Part shown: one piece after another, positions 1-11,925 of the stretch
Numbering within the stretch: position 1 is the stretch's first letter
Layout of the letters: each line of letters starts with the position of its first letter
Assembly: GCF_023159225.1 (NCBI RefSeq)
Contig: NC_063169.1
Location: 58,553,934-58,617,933, forward strand
Direction: 5' to 3'
Origin: Perognathus longimembris pacificus
Lineage: Eukaryota; Chordata; Mammalia; Rodentia; Heteromyidae
DNA length: 64,000 nucleotides
The notes under the pieces: model-generated
What the model saw: the letters and a program-made list of their open reading frames with translations, nothing else
Told to the model about the DNA's origin: nothing
The model's database searches: none
Program-made: the position numbers and the translations under genes

Positions 1-118
1 TTGAGATAGGGTCTCACCATGTAGCTTGGGCTGGCCTGCAGCTCTCTCTGTAGTACCAGGCTGATGGCTTCAGGCTCCATAGGTCTTGGGATGACAGGCA
101 TTTGCCACCACACCCAGT
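1..118 (-). mobile_element. B1-type SINE (antisense)
   Basis: 'gagatagggtctcaccatgt' and 'gggatgacaggcatttgcca' mark an antisense B1. Its left edge is probably outside the window. Confidence 0.75.
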
Positions 119-1068
119 GTAATATTAATTTTAATGACAGTGAGAAGTAATGATCTGATCCGAAATCCTTTTAGGTAACTTTATTGTTTGTGTCAAATTT
201 GAGGAGAAATAAAAATTGGCAAATGGAGAGATAAGTATGAATGACAACAATATCTAGAAGAGCCTTCCTCGAGAGAGGAAAATTCCTTCACGATATTCTC
301 TTGCAGTCATGCTTTCTACATCTCATTATTATTATTATTTTTTAATTTAATTTAACCTTGTGTTTACATTTTATACTTTTACTCCTGGGGATTCAAGAGG
401 ACAGTAGCTAATACTTTTAAAAACTGTCTTAACCTTCATACTTATTTTTTAAAGGGACTGTGTATCAATTGATGGAAAGTAAATTTTTTCTGGGCCAACA
501 AAAATCTTTTCTAATTCTGAAATTCTATTATTCTTACATTTTTAAGTAGCATTATACATTTATATAAAGTTCAAACGGGTTCCAGTTCCCTTTTAAGTAT
601 TCTACATTTGACCACGTGACAGGTTGAAGGACAGGACCTTATAATTTGTTTCTATTTTTCCCATAAATGTGTAATCATGTGCCCGTTATGAGCATAGCAT
701 TAGGATAAGAGGAAAATTCTTCTTGGCATGATTTTAGAAGGCCAACCATATTTTATTTGTTCCTTCCTTATTTTCCACCTGGAAGGCTACTCATCTAAAT
801 GTCCCTGGCTTGCAGTTTTCTCCCTGGGACAGATTCCTGAGACACCCAGCCAGAGTTTATCGCTCCCTCAGGGGCTGATTCTGTATTTGTTTTTGTCTCT
901 GATCCATCACCACTGGTCACATCTGCTTCCCCAACCATACTGTGAGCTCCTTTAGGACAATGATCCTGCCCTCGTGTCTCTCTTATCTCCCTGAACCTTA
1001 TAGGTATGTTGCACCTAGCAGAAGCCAGCCTTTAGGATAGTGGATAAGAGGGCCATTCATGAACTAAA

Positions 1069-1145
1069 GGTATGGCTCAAGTGATAGAGCACTCGTCTGG
1101 CCAGCTGGAGGCCCTGGGTTCAATCCTCGGCACCACAAAAGCAAA
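1069..1145 (+). mobile_element. ID-like SINE monomer
   Basis: 'atggctcaagtgatagagca' (box A) and 'ctgggttcaatcctcggcac' (box B) form a single tRNA-derived unit with a short A-rich tail. Confidence 0.75.
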
Positions 1146-1839
1146 AACAAATAAGGGACATTTGTTCAGATATAGCTTCTAATCCAAGTTCTCCCCTTTA
1201 CTTTGATGTTAATTAAATGTTACTTCTAAGCTCTTTCCTTGAACATACTGTTTCCTCAATAAAGATTTCATTTTTATGCGAATATAAACACACACTAAAT
1301 ACTTGTAGCTGAGCTGGGTGCTGAATCACTATGACTGCGTAAATTTGTTTTTTCATTCTCAGAAATGGGATGACATAGTATTTCTCCCAGATCTGTTGTG
1401 AAGATTAGCATGGCCTAGTGTAGGTAAATTACTTTACCAAATATCTCACACTTAATAAACACTCAAGAAATGAGAGCCATTCTTGATTCTGCCATCAATA
1501 AAGTGCTCAATCATTTTAGCTGTTAAGAGACCCTGAGACCCAGGGTGGGAATTTCTTACCAGATCTTTTTTCACATAAAGCATGAGTAGGGGAATTTCTG
1601 TTCTGGGTCTTTCCCTTCTGCTCTCTTCCCCGTGAGTTTGGGTAAAGTGAGGACGAGCTATGAAATCCACCCTCAATTGCCATGTAATATATTTGAGTCC
1701 TTTAAATTGACTTACGAGTCCCAAATAAAATGGTATCGCTAAAATTAGTTGTTTCCATGATTTAAAATGAAGAATATGGAACATTTCTGTTCCTAGATTT
1801 GTCATTCTGTTAGTAGTACATGACATGTCCTTGCTTGCT

Positions 1840-1848
1840 TGTGTGTAT

Positions 1849-1884
<36 letters not shown>

Positions 1885-1950
1885 CTGAGAGATAGAGAAA
1901 AAGAGAGAGAGAGAGAGAAATGAGAGAGGCAGAGACAGACAGACAGAGAC
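1840..1950. repeat. TG then GA microsatellite
   Basis: (TG)n to 1883, followed by a GA/GACA-rich run. Confidence 0.9.
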
Positions 1951-2759
1951 AGAGTAAGACCAAGCAAATGTGGGTCAATTGCCCTATCACAAGATGTTGA
2001 ATACCATTTAACTTTATTTGTGTATATCACATGCTTTAAAAAAAAAAGTTGAAATAGCAACATGATGACCTGAGAGTGTTCTCTTAGTGATGAAATATTG
2101 AAAGTACTAAGGAAGGGAGATTTTTAGAGAGAAAAATGGGCATGTTGAAGCATGTTACTAACCAAATCTCCTTTGGGCAGAAATCTTGAGTCTAAGCTTC
2201 AGGTCGCACTGGGTCTCTCAAAGCAGTACCAGACCCCTGAGGATCTCGTAAGTTTCCATGATGATTTACTGCTGAGCTGGGTAATGGCATATTTGAAACT
2301 GTTTTAGAAAAGTTTTGGATCTGTAGAGAAGACTGCAGAGAGGTTGCCTTATCCTCTCTAGTGTACTTCTCATGTTGTTAATGGCCTTTGGTGCAACTCA
2401 TTTGTTATACCCAGGGCACAGGCACAGGTATATTACTTCTAGCCATACTCCACAGTTGATTACGATTTGTTCATTTTCCCTGGTCTCTTTTCCTTGCTCC
2501 ATGATGTCATTGTTACCTTTGGTGGTCATGTTTCCCTAGCCTCTTCTGTTTTTATTAATTCTAATAACTAATAATGAATAATAATAATGATAATAATAGA
2601 TTTTACGTTCATAAGAAGCCCTGACAGTCACGCACCAGATCTCAAAGGGAAAAATATCCAAGCCTGTCCCTTTTTTTTTGTTTTATGGTCACATTTGTAC
2701 AGAGAATGGCTAATTGATGCGATTCTGGTCCATTGAAAAAGTAAGAGCTCATGAGACAC

Positions 2760-2945
2760 CTTGAGCTCAGCCTGTATTTCTAGCTACTTAGGAGGCTGAG
2801 ACCTGAATGACAGTTTATAACACTCTTATCTCCAATTAACCAGCAGAAAGCTGGTTAGAAGAAGTCGAGGTGTGGCTCAAGTGGTAGAACACCAATCTTG
2901 AGTCAAAAATTCAAGCAACAGCAAGAAGCTCTGAGTTCAAGCAAA
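2760..2945 (+). mobile_element. B1-plus-ID composite SINE
   Basis: 'ctagctacttaggaggctga' (7SL-like part) and 'gtgtggctcaagtggtagaa' (ID part) are joined by 'cttatctccaattaaccagc'. Confidence 0.8.
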
Positions 2946-3119
2946 AATGAATAATTAAACAAAAATTACACCTGGACTGGGTTACTTGAGTTTTATCAGT
3001 TGTTGGTATGGGCCAATCCTTGTATACAAGAGAAAATAGTGGGATTAGGACTACTTGAGGAATCAGTATCACATTGAATTTTTACCAATTGTTGCGGTGG
3101 GGCAATCCTTGTATTACCT

Positions 3120-3194
3120 ATGTATATATATATATACATATACATGTATATGTATATGTATATATATATATACATATACATATATACATATATT

Positions 3195-3226
<32 letters not shown>

Positions 3227-3236
3227 TACACACAGG
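3120..3236. repeat. AT-rich then CA microsatellite
   Basis: 'tatatatata/tacata' variants, then (CA)n from about 3202. Confidence 0.9.
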
Positions 3237-4446
3237 TGGGAAAATAATGAGGTTAGGACTACTTGTGGAAGAATGAGTATCAGATTTATAGCCCCTGATC
3301 TACTCCACTCTACTATGTGTGCCTCTGCCTAGGTAACATCTAAGATGGCAGTGGAAAAACTCTAGGGCAAGGGATGGGATTCAAACATACTTACCTAGAA
3401 GAAACACTCAGAAGACTTTAAGATTTGAATCCTAATTTCTTATTTTCATTCAGTGTGAGCGTTTTGTAGGTTTTCCAGTGTTTAGTGATTTTTGACTAAA
3501 GCTTGGATATCATTTTATGTCATGTGATGACACTCTAGATCTTATGGAAGCTCATGGATCTTCTGATTTCATTGACTTTGTCTGACACTTCGCCAGCAAG
3601 GAAGCAGCAAGTGCCGTCTGTCCTTCTTGCAAGGAGATACAATCCAGGCTGTCCACAGGCCTCCTCTGGGAACCTTGTTACTGTTGAGCAGGGGTGGGAT
3701 ATCTGCATGCCCACATGATCTCTGTGGGCTCCACTGAAAAGTTGCCTTGTTCCCAGTGGTCAGTGACGATCCTACCCCAGAACTGAGGAAAAGGAGGACA
3801 CTTCATGGCTGCGGGATTGGGTGAAATCCCAGCTCCCCACCTGGTCTCTGCTAACACAGAGGGATGGGTGCTTTGGTGGCTGACCTGCATGCAGACTCCC
3901 TGAGCCCCTATGTACTATTCTCTCCCACTGCTCTGCCAAGGATGTCAGGGCTCATTGTAGAATTTCATGAAAGAAGATGTCTGGTTTCTCCGCTCAGTTT
4001 TTGCTGGCAGGCTGACCTCAGTGTTTTCGCTGGTATTTGGCCAGAGTGTCACTTTTGTCTAAAAAATGTTATGCCTTGCTAGGTTGTTCCTTTCCTGCTC
4101 CTTTGGCTGGAGATAGCAAGCTTTCATCGGGACTCTTGGCCTGTGTGTGACCAGTGGTGTCTGGGTGGCTGGCTTCCTCAGCATCAAGAAGAAAATCCAG
4201 GATGCCCTTCCCTGCCGTGTTCTTTCTGGGCTTCTGAGGCCTCGAGTTAGTCTGCCTTCTGTTCACCTGACAGAGCCTTCTTACATGCTTTGCTTGGTTT
4301 TGTTTTTAAATCTGTAACACCTAAGGTCTTTTCAAGTTGGTGTTTTGCTTCCTGAGAGCAGAAGTCTTTGCTTCTCAGTTTGTGTTATTACCTCCCCACC
4401 CTCACAATATTTTATTATTAAGGTTTTCAAAACCACAGAGAAGATG

Positions 4447-4562
4447 CTGGTGTGGTCGCACATGCCTGTAATGCCAGCACTTGTGAAGCTGAGGTTAGGA
4501 AGATGTCAAGTTCAAGGCCAGCCTGGGCTATATCAAAAACCCTGTCCAAAACCACAAAAAAC
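4447..4562 (+). mobile_element. B1-type SINE
   Basis: 'catgcctgtaatgccagcac' and 'aaggccagcctgggctatat' with an A-rich tail. Confidence 0.75.
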
Positions 4563-4704
4563 AGGCAATTGACCAGATATGGAAAAGATAAAGGCATGTA
4601 CCCTGTGCCATATCCACAACCTAACATTTGAACACTTTCCTGTGTTTTACTTGCTTGCACATTTAGCCCTTTGCTCATTCCACCTAGTCATCTATTTATT
4701 ACTG

Positions 4705-4912
4705 TTGTTTGGCAGTACTAGAGTTTGAACTAGGGCTTCCTTCACATTTGCTAGGCAAGAGTTCTACCACTTGAGCCACACTTCCAGCCCATTTTGTTCT
4801 GGCTGTTATTATTTTGCAGTAGGGTCTTGCTTTTTGCCCCAGTCTAGCCTGGACCACAGTCCTACTATTTATGCTTTTTCTTCTGTACCTGGGATGACAG
4901 GTTTACATCGTA
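4705..4912 (-). mobile_element. B1-plus-ID composite SINE (antisense, diverged)
   Basis: 'gttctaccacttgagccaca' (ID part) is followed by 'agggtcttgctttttgcccc' and 'ctgggatgacaggttta' (B1 part). Another weak antisense B1-like stretch lies at 5035-5155. Confidence 0.6.
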
Positions 4913-5199
4913 CAGGAGCTTTTTCTGTTAAAATGGAGTTTGGTGAACTTCTTTTACCTGGGCTATCCAAGAACCATGATCCTCTCTGTTTTCGCTTCCT
5001 GTGTAATGAGGATGACAGGGTCATGTGATCATGACCAGCTATTGAATTCAGTGGCATCTAGTGGACTCTGCCTAGACTAGTCAAGAACTGTAATCTTCCT
5101 GATCATTCTCTGACTCCTAAGATGCTAGGACTGTAGATAGGCATGTGTCACTGACACCAACTGTATTACACTTGAGAGGTGTTAATACACTTCACTTCT

Positions 5200-5530
5200 A
5201 AACACTCCATCCAGCATTGTGGTTTTCTCAGGCCGATTTTCCATGGAATGAAATGCACAAACTCATAAATACCATTTGATCAGTTGTGCCCAATACATCC
5301 ATTATTGAGATCAATTCCATCACCCGTATTCCCTCAGGCCACTTCCTAATTAAGTCCTACCTCTTTCTCATTCCAAATTGGAACTACTGCTCTGATTTTC
5401 TTTTCTTGATCTTTTTTTTTTTGCCATAAATTTATTTCACCTATTTTTAAACTTTACATAAATGGAACCACATAGTGTGTACTTTTCTACATGGTCTTGT
5501 AACGTAACACAGTTTTAAAAAAATATATAT
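5200..5530 (-). mobile_element. Possible old L1-like fragment
   Basis: 'ttgatcagttgtgcccaata' and 'acataaatggaaccacatag' resemble a common old L1 3'-UTR theme. The boundaries are unclear. Confidence 0.35.
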
Positions 5531-6551
5531 TCACATTGTTGATTTTATTTCTTGTTTTTTGTGAGGTTTTTTTGTTGTTTTTTTTGCATCACCAGTTTCA
5601 TGCAGTGACTTTTTAGCGACAGAAATAAAAATAAGTAAGTTTACACCATCTTCCTGGATATGCAAATTCTTGCTATTAAATTTTGGAGGTTTTTTTCCCC
5701 CTTGTTTTCTTATTATGAAAACTTTGAAAAATACAGAAAAGATAAAAATAATTTTGCGTCCTGCCAACACACACATACATGCACATCTATAGCCAACCCT
5801 CACCATTCTGCTGTTTTTCCTTTATTGTATATATATCCTTTTACTCATTAAAAAAATTGCTAGATCCTCCTTTATTGAACAAGTAATACCGTAGTTCATC
5901 CACTGTAGGCCACTTCTATCTCTTTGCCAGTGAAATTTGGAAATTAGGGTAATATAAGTCCTCTCTGTTTCCCATCTGTTTGGAACTTAGTGCAAGGCAA
6001 CTTAGGATTTTGCGCCTTCGGATGGAGAAAATGTTGGAAAGTACAAGAGACAGCTTCCTTATGGTTTTCCACAAGTGAGTTTTGCACTTGTTGCTAATGA
6101 CAGCTATCTGGTTTTTTGAAGCTGAAAACTCACTATTTTTTATAGCAGAGAGAAAAGATCGTTTCAGCATCATAGAGAATTTAGCTTCCTGGCACAAAAT
6201 TTTGTTTTGTGAAAGAGAAAGGCTGGTTTTAACTACACCATAACTGTGATATTCATTACTGTGAATGCCAAACTGGTCTCCAGAGGAACTTCCTATTTCT
6301 GGGATGCTTAGAATACTCTATTCCTGCAAAATATTGATGTAGTTGTGGCTCATGGATTCAGCTGTGTTTCACAGATATTTATTTGTCTGGCTGCACCTAT
6401 TATGTAAGTCTCTTGCTTCTTTTCTCTTTCCTCCAAGTGATTACCTAAGGGGACGATAATTTCTGATTGACTGACTTACTGATTGATACCTAGGGAGTCC
6501 TACCAGCTGCAAAATGGGACAAAATAAACTTTATGTGGGATTCCATTTAGC

Positions 6552-6645
6552 GTGGGCATGCTTACTCACAGTCCAAGAGAAGATGAATTATGCAGATTCA
6601 AGCTTTTATTTCAGCCCATCTCTGACTTGATTTTTCTTTATCCAG
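6552..6645 (+). other. Open reading extension upstream of PHACTR2 exon 1
   Basis: An in-frame ATG at 6552 (MGMLTHSPREDE...) opens a frame that runs through the acceptor site into the PHACTR2 exon without a stop. It could give an N-terminal extension if transcription started just upstream or the intron were retained. I see no promoter element or conserved residues. Chance is the simpler explanation. Confidence 0.2.
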
Positions 6646-6813
6646 TTGACGGCCTGGACAAAGCTTCTATAGCAAACTCGGATGGCCCCCCAGCAGGCTC
6701 CCAGACACCTCCCTTCAAGCGAAAGGGGAAGCTTTCCACCATTGGTAAAATCTTCAAGCCTTGGAAGTGGAGGAAAAAGAAGACCAGTGACAAATTTAGA
6801 GAAACCTCAGCAG
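6646..6813 (+). CDS. PHACTR2: PHACTR2 internal coding exon 1 of 8 in window (basic N-terminal region)
   Basis: Phosphatase and actin regulator 2 binds G-actin through RPEL motifs and protein phosphatase 1 through its C-terminus (family knowledge). The exon reads VDGLDKASIANSDG, then TPPFKRKGKLSTIGKIF, then KPWKWRKKKTSDKFRETSA, which I recognise as PHACTR2. The Lys/Arg/Trp-rich KPWKWRKKK stretch is the conserved basic patch, probably a nuclear-localisation element, just before the first RPEL. The acceptor is 'ctttatccag' before 6646 and the donor is 'cag|gtatgag' at 6814. The exon begins with the last two bases of a Val codon and ends with the first base of the next one. The exon carrying the usual start (MDNA- or MGQ-type N-terminus) was not found to the left and should lie outside the window. 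The open frame continues upstream through the acceptor to a Met at 6552; I treat that part as intron. Confidence 0.96.
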
Positions 6814-9440
6814 GTATGAGTGACCTAACTATTATAAGAGAGGATTAATGATTAAATTATTCAACAGGTAGAAAATTATATTTTGTGGGATTTTTTTCAG
6901 AAAAAAATAATGTGAATATGAAATGATTTTATTGAAGGATAAAACAACTTAAGGTTTCTGGTTTTAATATGTCCTTGTTTCAAAACGTATTTGTAAAGTC
7001 ATATAAAAACTGATCTGTGGGGAAGAGGAGGTAACATAGAAAACTAGAAGTGGCAATGTTATTTATCATCATTGTGGCAACAAGCATCTATTTATATGTA
7101 CACACTCACACACACACACACACAGTTGCATATCTGTTTACCTAGGTCTCGAATCATTTATTTATTCATTTGTTAATGAAAACTTTTTGTGAAGAATTAG
7201 TTCCAAAGAGAAGATTACAATGGTCTCTGAGAAAAAGTGTTATTCTATTTGTGGTTTAACTTTAGGTTTTCATCATATCAAATAAGTGATCACTGTCCCC
7301 ATGAGTGGGAATGGTTTTCATTATTAATTTAAAGTTTTAAGAATTGCATTGTTTAGTGCCAGTCATATAAACTCAAGGAAGAAATTGGCTTTGAATCTCA
7401 AACCAGCATTAAGCCCAATTTAAACAAGAGCCAGGTGTTCTAGGAAGAAGGTGTTTAGGTGTTGATATAAGGTCAGTTTTCTCCATGATTACTGACCAAG
7501 AGAATTCCTTCATCATAATTCTTCATTGTACAATAGGCTAACAGAGTATGGACAAGAAAGGCCTTTGGACTTGTGACACACATTAGAATGCTATGTAGTA
7601 GGGACATCGAGGCTCCTTGGGGAAATGTGGGTCCCATACATTTGCAGTTATATAATTTTCTTGAGTACTAACCATCTAACAAGAAATAATGATGGCTGAG
7701 ATGCTTCAGATTATCCTGGAGGAAGATTTGGGTGGATAAGGACATAGGAGAAAGGAGATTGGCGGGGAATTTGTTGGATGATTGGGTTCATGGAGTTTAT
7801 TATTCTCATGTTTCTACTAGTAGGTATTATAAAAATATCCACAATAAAAAAAGGGGAAATAAAGGGCTTGGATCGACTCCTTTGAGTCCTTGGCTATTCA
7901 TCTGTTACCTGTTCTTCAGGTGTGGCTAGAACCACTTCAGCCTTCTTAAGTAGCTGGGTCTCACATTTTTCTGCATCGGGAGAATTTGGCTCTTCAAGTT
8001 ACTATGGTTACCAAGGACAAGAATGGGGCTCTGCACTCTAGCATTAAGAAGAAAATTCAAAGAAAAGATGGGAATCCTCTTCAGTTGTCTTTCTTGTTCT
8101 GCACCTGAATCTAGGCTTCAAACATTTCCCTCCTTAAAGAAGACATTTCAAAGAACGCCTGCTTCTTCTTTCCTGTTACTTCTTTGGCAAAAAAGAGTTA
8201 TAACGTATTGACAAAAATATTTGTAAATTTATCTGAAGCCTTTAATGAATGACGCTCAAAACAGAGACATGAAATTTTGTATCATGTGTTAGATTTTTAC
8301 CAGTACACATTAACTGTGCAAAGGGGCTTTCTTTGATGGTATAAGTTTTATTCACTTTGAAGAAAAATAACATGTAGCAACTGATGCATTTGGAAATAAC
8401 GATGAAAAAGATAGGATCATGAAAAAAGGTATCTTTTGAAAATGATCTCATGGAATGAAATTGAGACGTTCAGATATGACTCATGCCGTGTGTAGTTGGG
8501 CCATCTATGAAGCCTGCCTCAGGCAAGACCCACCTCACTTAGGTATGACAGAGGGACATTTTTTCCATGCCCATTCCCTCTCTTAAGCTTCTGGCTTGTT
8601 ACTCACGTGGACATGAATCCTAATATATTCTACTATACAGTGATTAATATTGTACTACTTTTCCTGGAATCCAGTTTATGTTGCTGTAAATTTTAGTTGG
8701 GCACTCCACATATTTGTATGATTCATACTAGTGCAATGATGTATTCACTGTTGTCGTGGCAGACGAGAAGAGCTCCATTCTTGACCTGTTTTGGTTTTAC
8801 TTAAGTCAATGATATTTTGGAATTCTAGTCACTGAGCTCTCTTGTCCTTTAAGGCAAACTGGGTTTGAGTCCTGACTTCCAGTTCTTTGGTTCTATATTT
8901 TAAGGCAAAAAGTTACCTCTGTCTCTGCCGTTGTCTGTCCCTTGGGTTTCTCTTTCCTGTTCTAGTCATGTCACCTAATGATGGGAAACATTCTGGAAAA
9001 TGAGTCCTTAGGCTAGCTTACTGTTATCTGAGCATTTTAGAATGTCCTTACACAAATTAAGATAGCTACAGTGTCCCATGATTGCTGCTTTTCCCAGTAC
9101 CATTCCTTGCTGCTTTTCAAGTCCAGAGTGGTAGGGCTCTTCTTTAGTCTCACCTAAGCTAAGGTGCTATCCTATTCTATTTCTAGAACTCAAAATGTCA
9201 TTTACATCTTGGTGAGTTTTTTTTTCATTTTTATGTGTCTCTTTTTATTATCTTTAAATAGTTTTGCAAAGGAGTTGCCATTCAACAAAGCAGTTTATGA
9301 ATACAATACATCTTGTTCAATGTCACCCTTTTCCAACATTCTCACCCATCCCTCCCGTAGCTATCCACCCCTTCCCTACTTTCTTAATTTTGTATTACAT
9401 ACATTGAGTTCCAAACTTATTCTCCCTCCCTTATCCTCTT

Positions 9441-9582
9441 TTTTTTTAAAGTTTTTATTATAAAACTGATGTAAGAGAGGTTACAGTTTCATACGTTAGG
9501 CATTGCATACATTTCTTGTACTGTTTGTTACCTTGTCCCTCATATCCCCCTCCCCCCTCCCCCTCTCCCCCCCTGCGGTGTC
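9441..9582 (-). mobile_element. Short 5'-truncated younger L1 3' end with target duplication
   Basis: This roughly 142-bp insert begins with a T-run (antisense A-tail), carries 'ttattataaaactgatgt' and ends in a C-rich tract, the antisense of the polypurine tract common in L1 3' UTRs. It is flanked by 'tcccttatcctctt' at 9427-9440 and 9583-9596. Related ends occur at 22318-22440, 24543-24690 and 63840-63908. Confidence 0.7.
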
Positions 9583-9865
9583 TCCCTTATCCTCTTAATT
9601 AATCTATCCCTCTGCCTTTTGCCTCATCCCATCTCTTAGGAGTATCCATTTCCTGGTGCTTATTTTGTTAGACGTTGACTTTGTTTTTGTAAGGAATTAC
9701 AGTGTTTGAGTTCTCACTTGAATTTACAGTATTTTAGTTAATATATTTGTAACCACTTGCATATTACCCAACATGTTTATTTATAGGTTTATAGGCTAAT
9801 TCTCACTTCCACATATGATAGAAAACATGCAACCTTTGTTTTTCTGGGCTTGACTTGACTTCACT

Positions 9866-10069
9866 TTTTTTTTTTTTTTGCCAGTCCTGAGCCTTGAACT
9901 AAGGGCCTGAGCACTGCCCCTGGCTTCTTTTTGCTCAAGGCTAGCACTCTGCCACTTGAGCCACAGCGCCACTTCTGGTCGTTTGCTGTATTTGTGATGC
10001 TGGGGAATCGAACCCAGGCTTCATGTATACAAGGCAAGCACTCTTGCCACTAGGCCATATCCCCAGCCC
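9866..10069 (-). mobile_element. ID-dimer SINE (antisense) inserted in L1
   Basis: A T-run is followed by 'gccagtcctgagccttgaac', two ID-like units and 'ccatatccccagcccc'. A 12-bp target duplication 'cttgacttcact' lies at 9854-9865 and 10070-10081. Confidence 0.9.
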
Positions 10070-11691
10070 CTTGACTTCACTTAATATAACTTCTTCTAAG
10101 TCTTTCCATGTCTTCACAAATGGTACAGTATCATTCTTTCTAATGGATGAGTAAAATTCCATTTTGTATCGATACCACATCTTCTTGATCCATTTGTCCA
10201 TTGGAGGGACATCTGAACAGATTCAGTATATTTTGTTTTTACCTGTTTTGTTTTCAAGGCAGGGTGAGAGAGCACTTGCTCTAGCTCTTTAAAAGTGTGT
10301 GTATCTTCCCCAAACTAAGCATTTATGTAGACACTCTATCTATCTAGTTTGTCCTCTGGCATCTGCGTAGACTGTTACCATTCAGCCATCTTGCCACCCA
10401 GCCTTTGTCTGTTGCTTCTACTTCTTCCCCATACTCCAGCTCTCTCCCACTGCAACCCATCTATGCCTCTAGCATCCACTGAGGTTACTGCAGGTTTCCT
10501 TATTACTAAGTTCAATGTCACTGCATTAGTTACATTCATTTCAGCTTCCACAGCATTTGTCATCAGTAAGTTGTTCTTCCCCCTGGTGTGTGAAAGCTAT
10601 TACTATTACCTTGGTTGTCTTTTTTCTTTCTTTCTGACTTTGGTCTCCTATCATGCTTTTCTTATCCCTCTGACTCCCTTAATGGGAGTCTGCTACATAT
10701 CTTAGACATTCTCATTTTTGCCGGCTGTCCTTCCTCTTTGTAAGCGCATCTCAAAGCTGATCCAGACTCTTGCCAATGCCTAAACAGCAACCCAAACATC
10801 TGCTGGTATCTCTGACCAAGGCCAGCACATGAGCTCAGACATATTCTAAGGTACTACCAGTGCGGTGGGGGCCAATCACTGCTCTGTGTTCTGCCGCACA
10901 TAAAAAGCAAGGTCTCTGCTCTCCAGGAGCTTTCCCTTTAGTCAGTTAGGGCACTGCTAAATGCCGTGAATGGACACAGGGAAGAGGGTGTTCAATGGTA
11001 CAATGTGTGGTACTATGTGTAAGTACATGCCAGCAGAGCCGCCCATCCAAGCTCAGCTTGCTGTTGTAGGTGTGGCTGTGTTTGGCATCTGGACTTACCA
11101 TCCTGGGGCTCTTTGACTTTTCTTGTCTGTCATCTGTATTCTGTGAGCTCAAGCTCGTGCCACCTCAGCCTGTTCTCTGAGTCTCTATTGTCTCGACTCT
11201 CTGAGTCCACATCTGAATTATGGCAACATGCCTCTTCTGCTGTCTGTAGATATTTATGTGTAGCTATCTAGAGAAGGCTAGGAAAGGCTGGGTTCTGGAA
11301 ATGGTCCTGTCCCTGAGGCTTATGTTGCCTGGCTGATGAGGCTGATAGGGCGGTTTAGGATGGTACTACGCTGTGAGGAACCTCAGAGTAACCATGATAA
11401 TGACTTTCTAAGTCTCAGGCAAATAGAGCAAGAAAATAGCATGTGTTTCAGCAGGAGGTGAAATCACATAGCATCCAGATGACTAATATTAAGAAAACTA
11501 GAGAGGACTCCTAATTCAGATGCTTTGGACCAGCGTTAGAGTATTCATGGACCATGATTCTTAGTATTGGGGATCAACTATGACCCCATCCTTTTTGGGG
11601 GAGGTGGGAAACAGACATGATAACTAGATCAGGACTCAGGAGAGAAATTCCCAGAATAAAGTTAAATATAAGAAATGGATTTAGAGTGAGG

Positions 11692-11925
11692 TGCCAGTGG
11701 CCCCCGCACACCTGTAATCTTCACTGCTCAGGAGGCTGAGATCTGAGGATCGTAGTTTGAAGCCAGCCCAGACAGGAAAGTCTATGAGACTCTTATCTCC
11801 AATTAATCACAGAAAAAGCCAAAAATGGCTCTACGGCTCAAGTGTTAGAGTGATAGCCTTGAGCAAACGGAGCTCAGGGACAGCACCCAGGCCCAGAGTC
11901 TAAGCCCCAGGACTGGCAGAAAAAG
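11692..11925 (+). mobile_element. B1-plus-ID composite SINE
   Basis: 'cacctgtaatcttcactgct', 'ctcttatctccaattaatca' and 'ccccaggactggcagaaaaa' mark the whole unit. Confidence 0.8.

Larger units (their letters stand above)
1..6645 (+). other. PHACTR2 5' intron (partial), non-coding
   Basis: This is intron sequence to the left of the first visible exon. It holds B1-type and ID-type SINEs (1-118, 1069-1145, 2760-2945, 4447-4562, 4705-4912, 5035-5155), TG/GA and AT/CA microsatellites (1840-1950, 3120-3236) and an old L1-like stretch at about 5200-5530. No exon, promoter or alternative first exon could be supported. The 203-aa minus-strand open frame at 1452-2063 runs through the microsatellite and is chance. 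Between 5530 and 6540 I see nothing recognisable. Confidence 0.7.
9220..10240 (-). mobile_element. Antisense LINE-1 3' end, interrupted by two later insertions
   Basis: At 10078-10205 the minus strand reads DKWIKKMWYRYKMEFYSSI... to ...WKDLEEVILSEV, the typical C-terminus of L1 ORF2. Sequence to the left (to about 9220) resembles L1 3' UTR. It is interrupted by a short L1 end at 9441-9582 and an ID-dimer SINE at 9866-10069, each flanked by target duplications. Confidence 0.75.

Noticed and set aside
1452..2063. 203-aa minus-strand open frame
   Set aside because: It runs through a TG/GA microsatellite, which is stop-free by composition; the flanking residues match nothing.
3120..3236. CRISPR-like short repeats
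   Set aside because: Plain dinucleotide microsatellite without spacers, in an animal nuclear genome.
6508..6530. ATG with MGQ-like start before the first exon
   Set aside because: It resembles the start of one PHACTR2 isoform for only three residues; the following residues differ and it is not spliced in frame.
10349..10705. 118-aa open frame
   Set aside because: C/T-rich, old-repeat-like sequence; a minus-strand open frame also exists over the same bases and neither resembles a protein.
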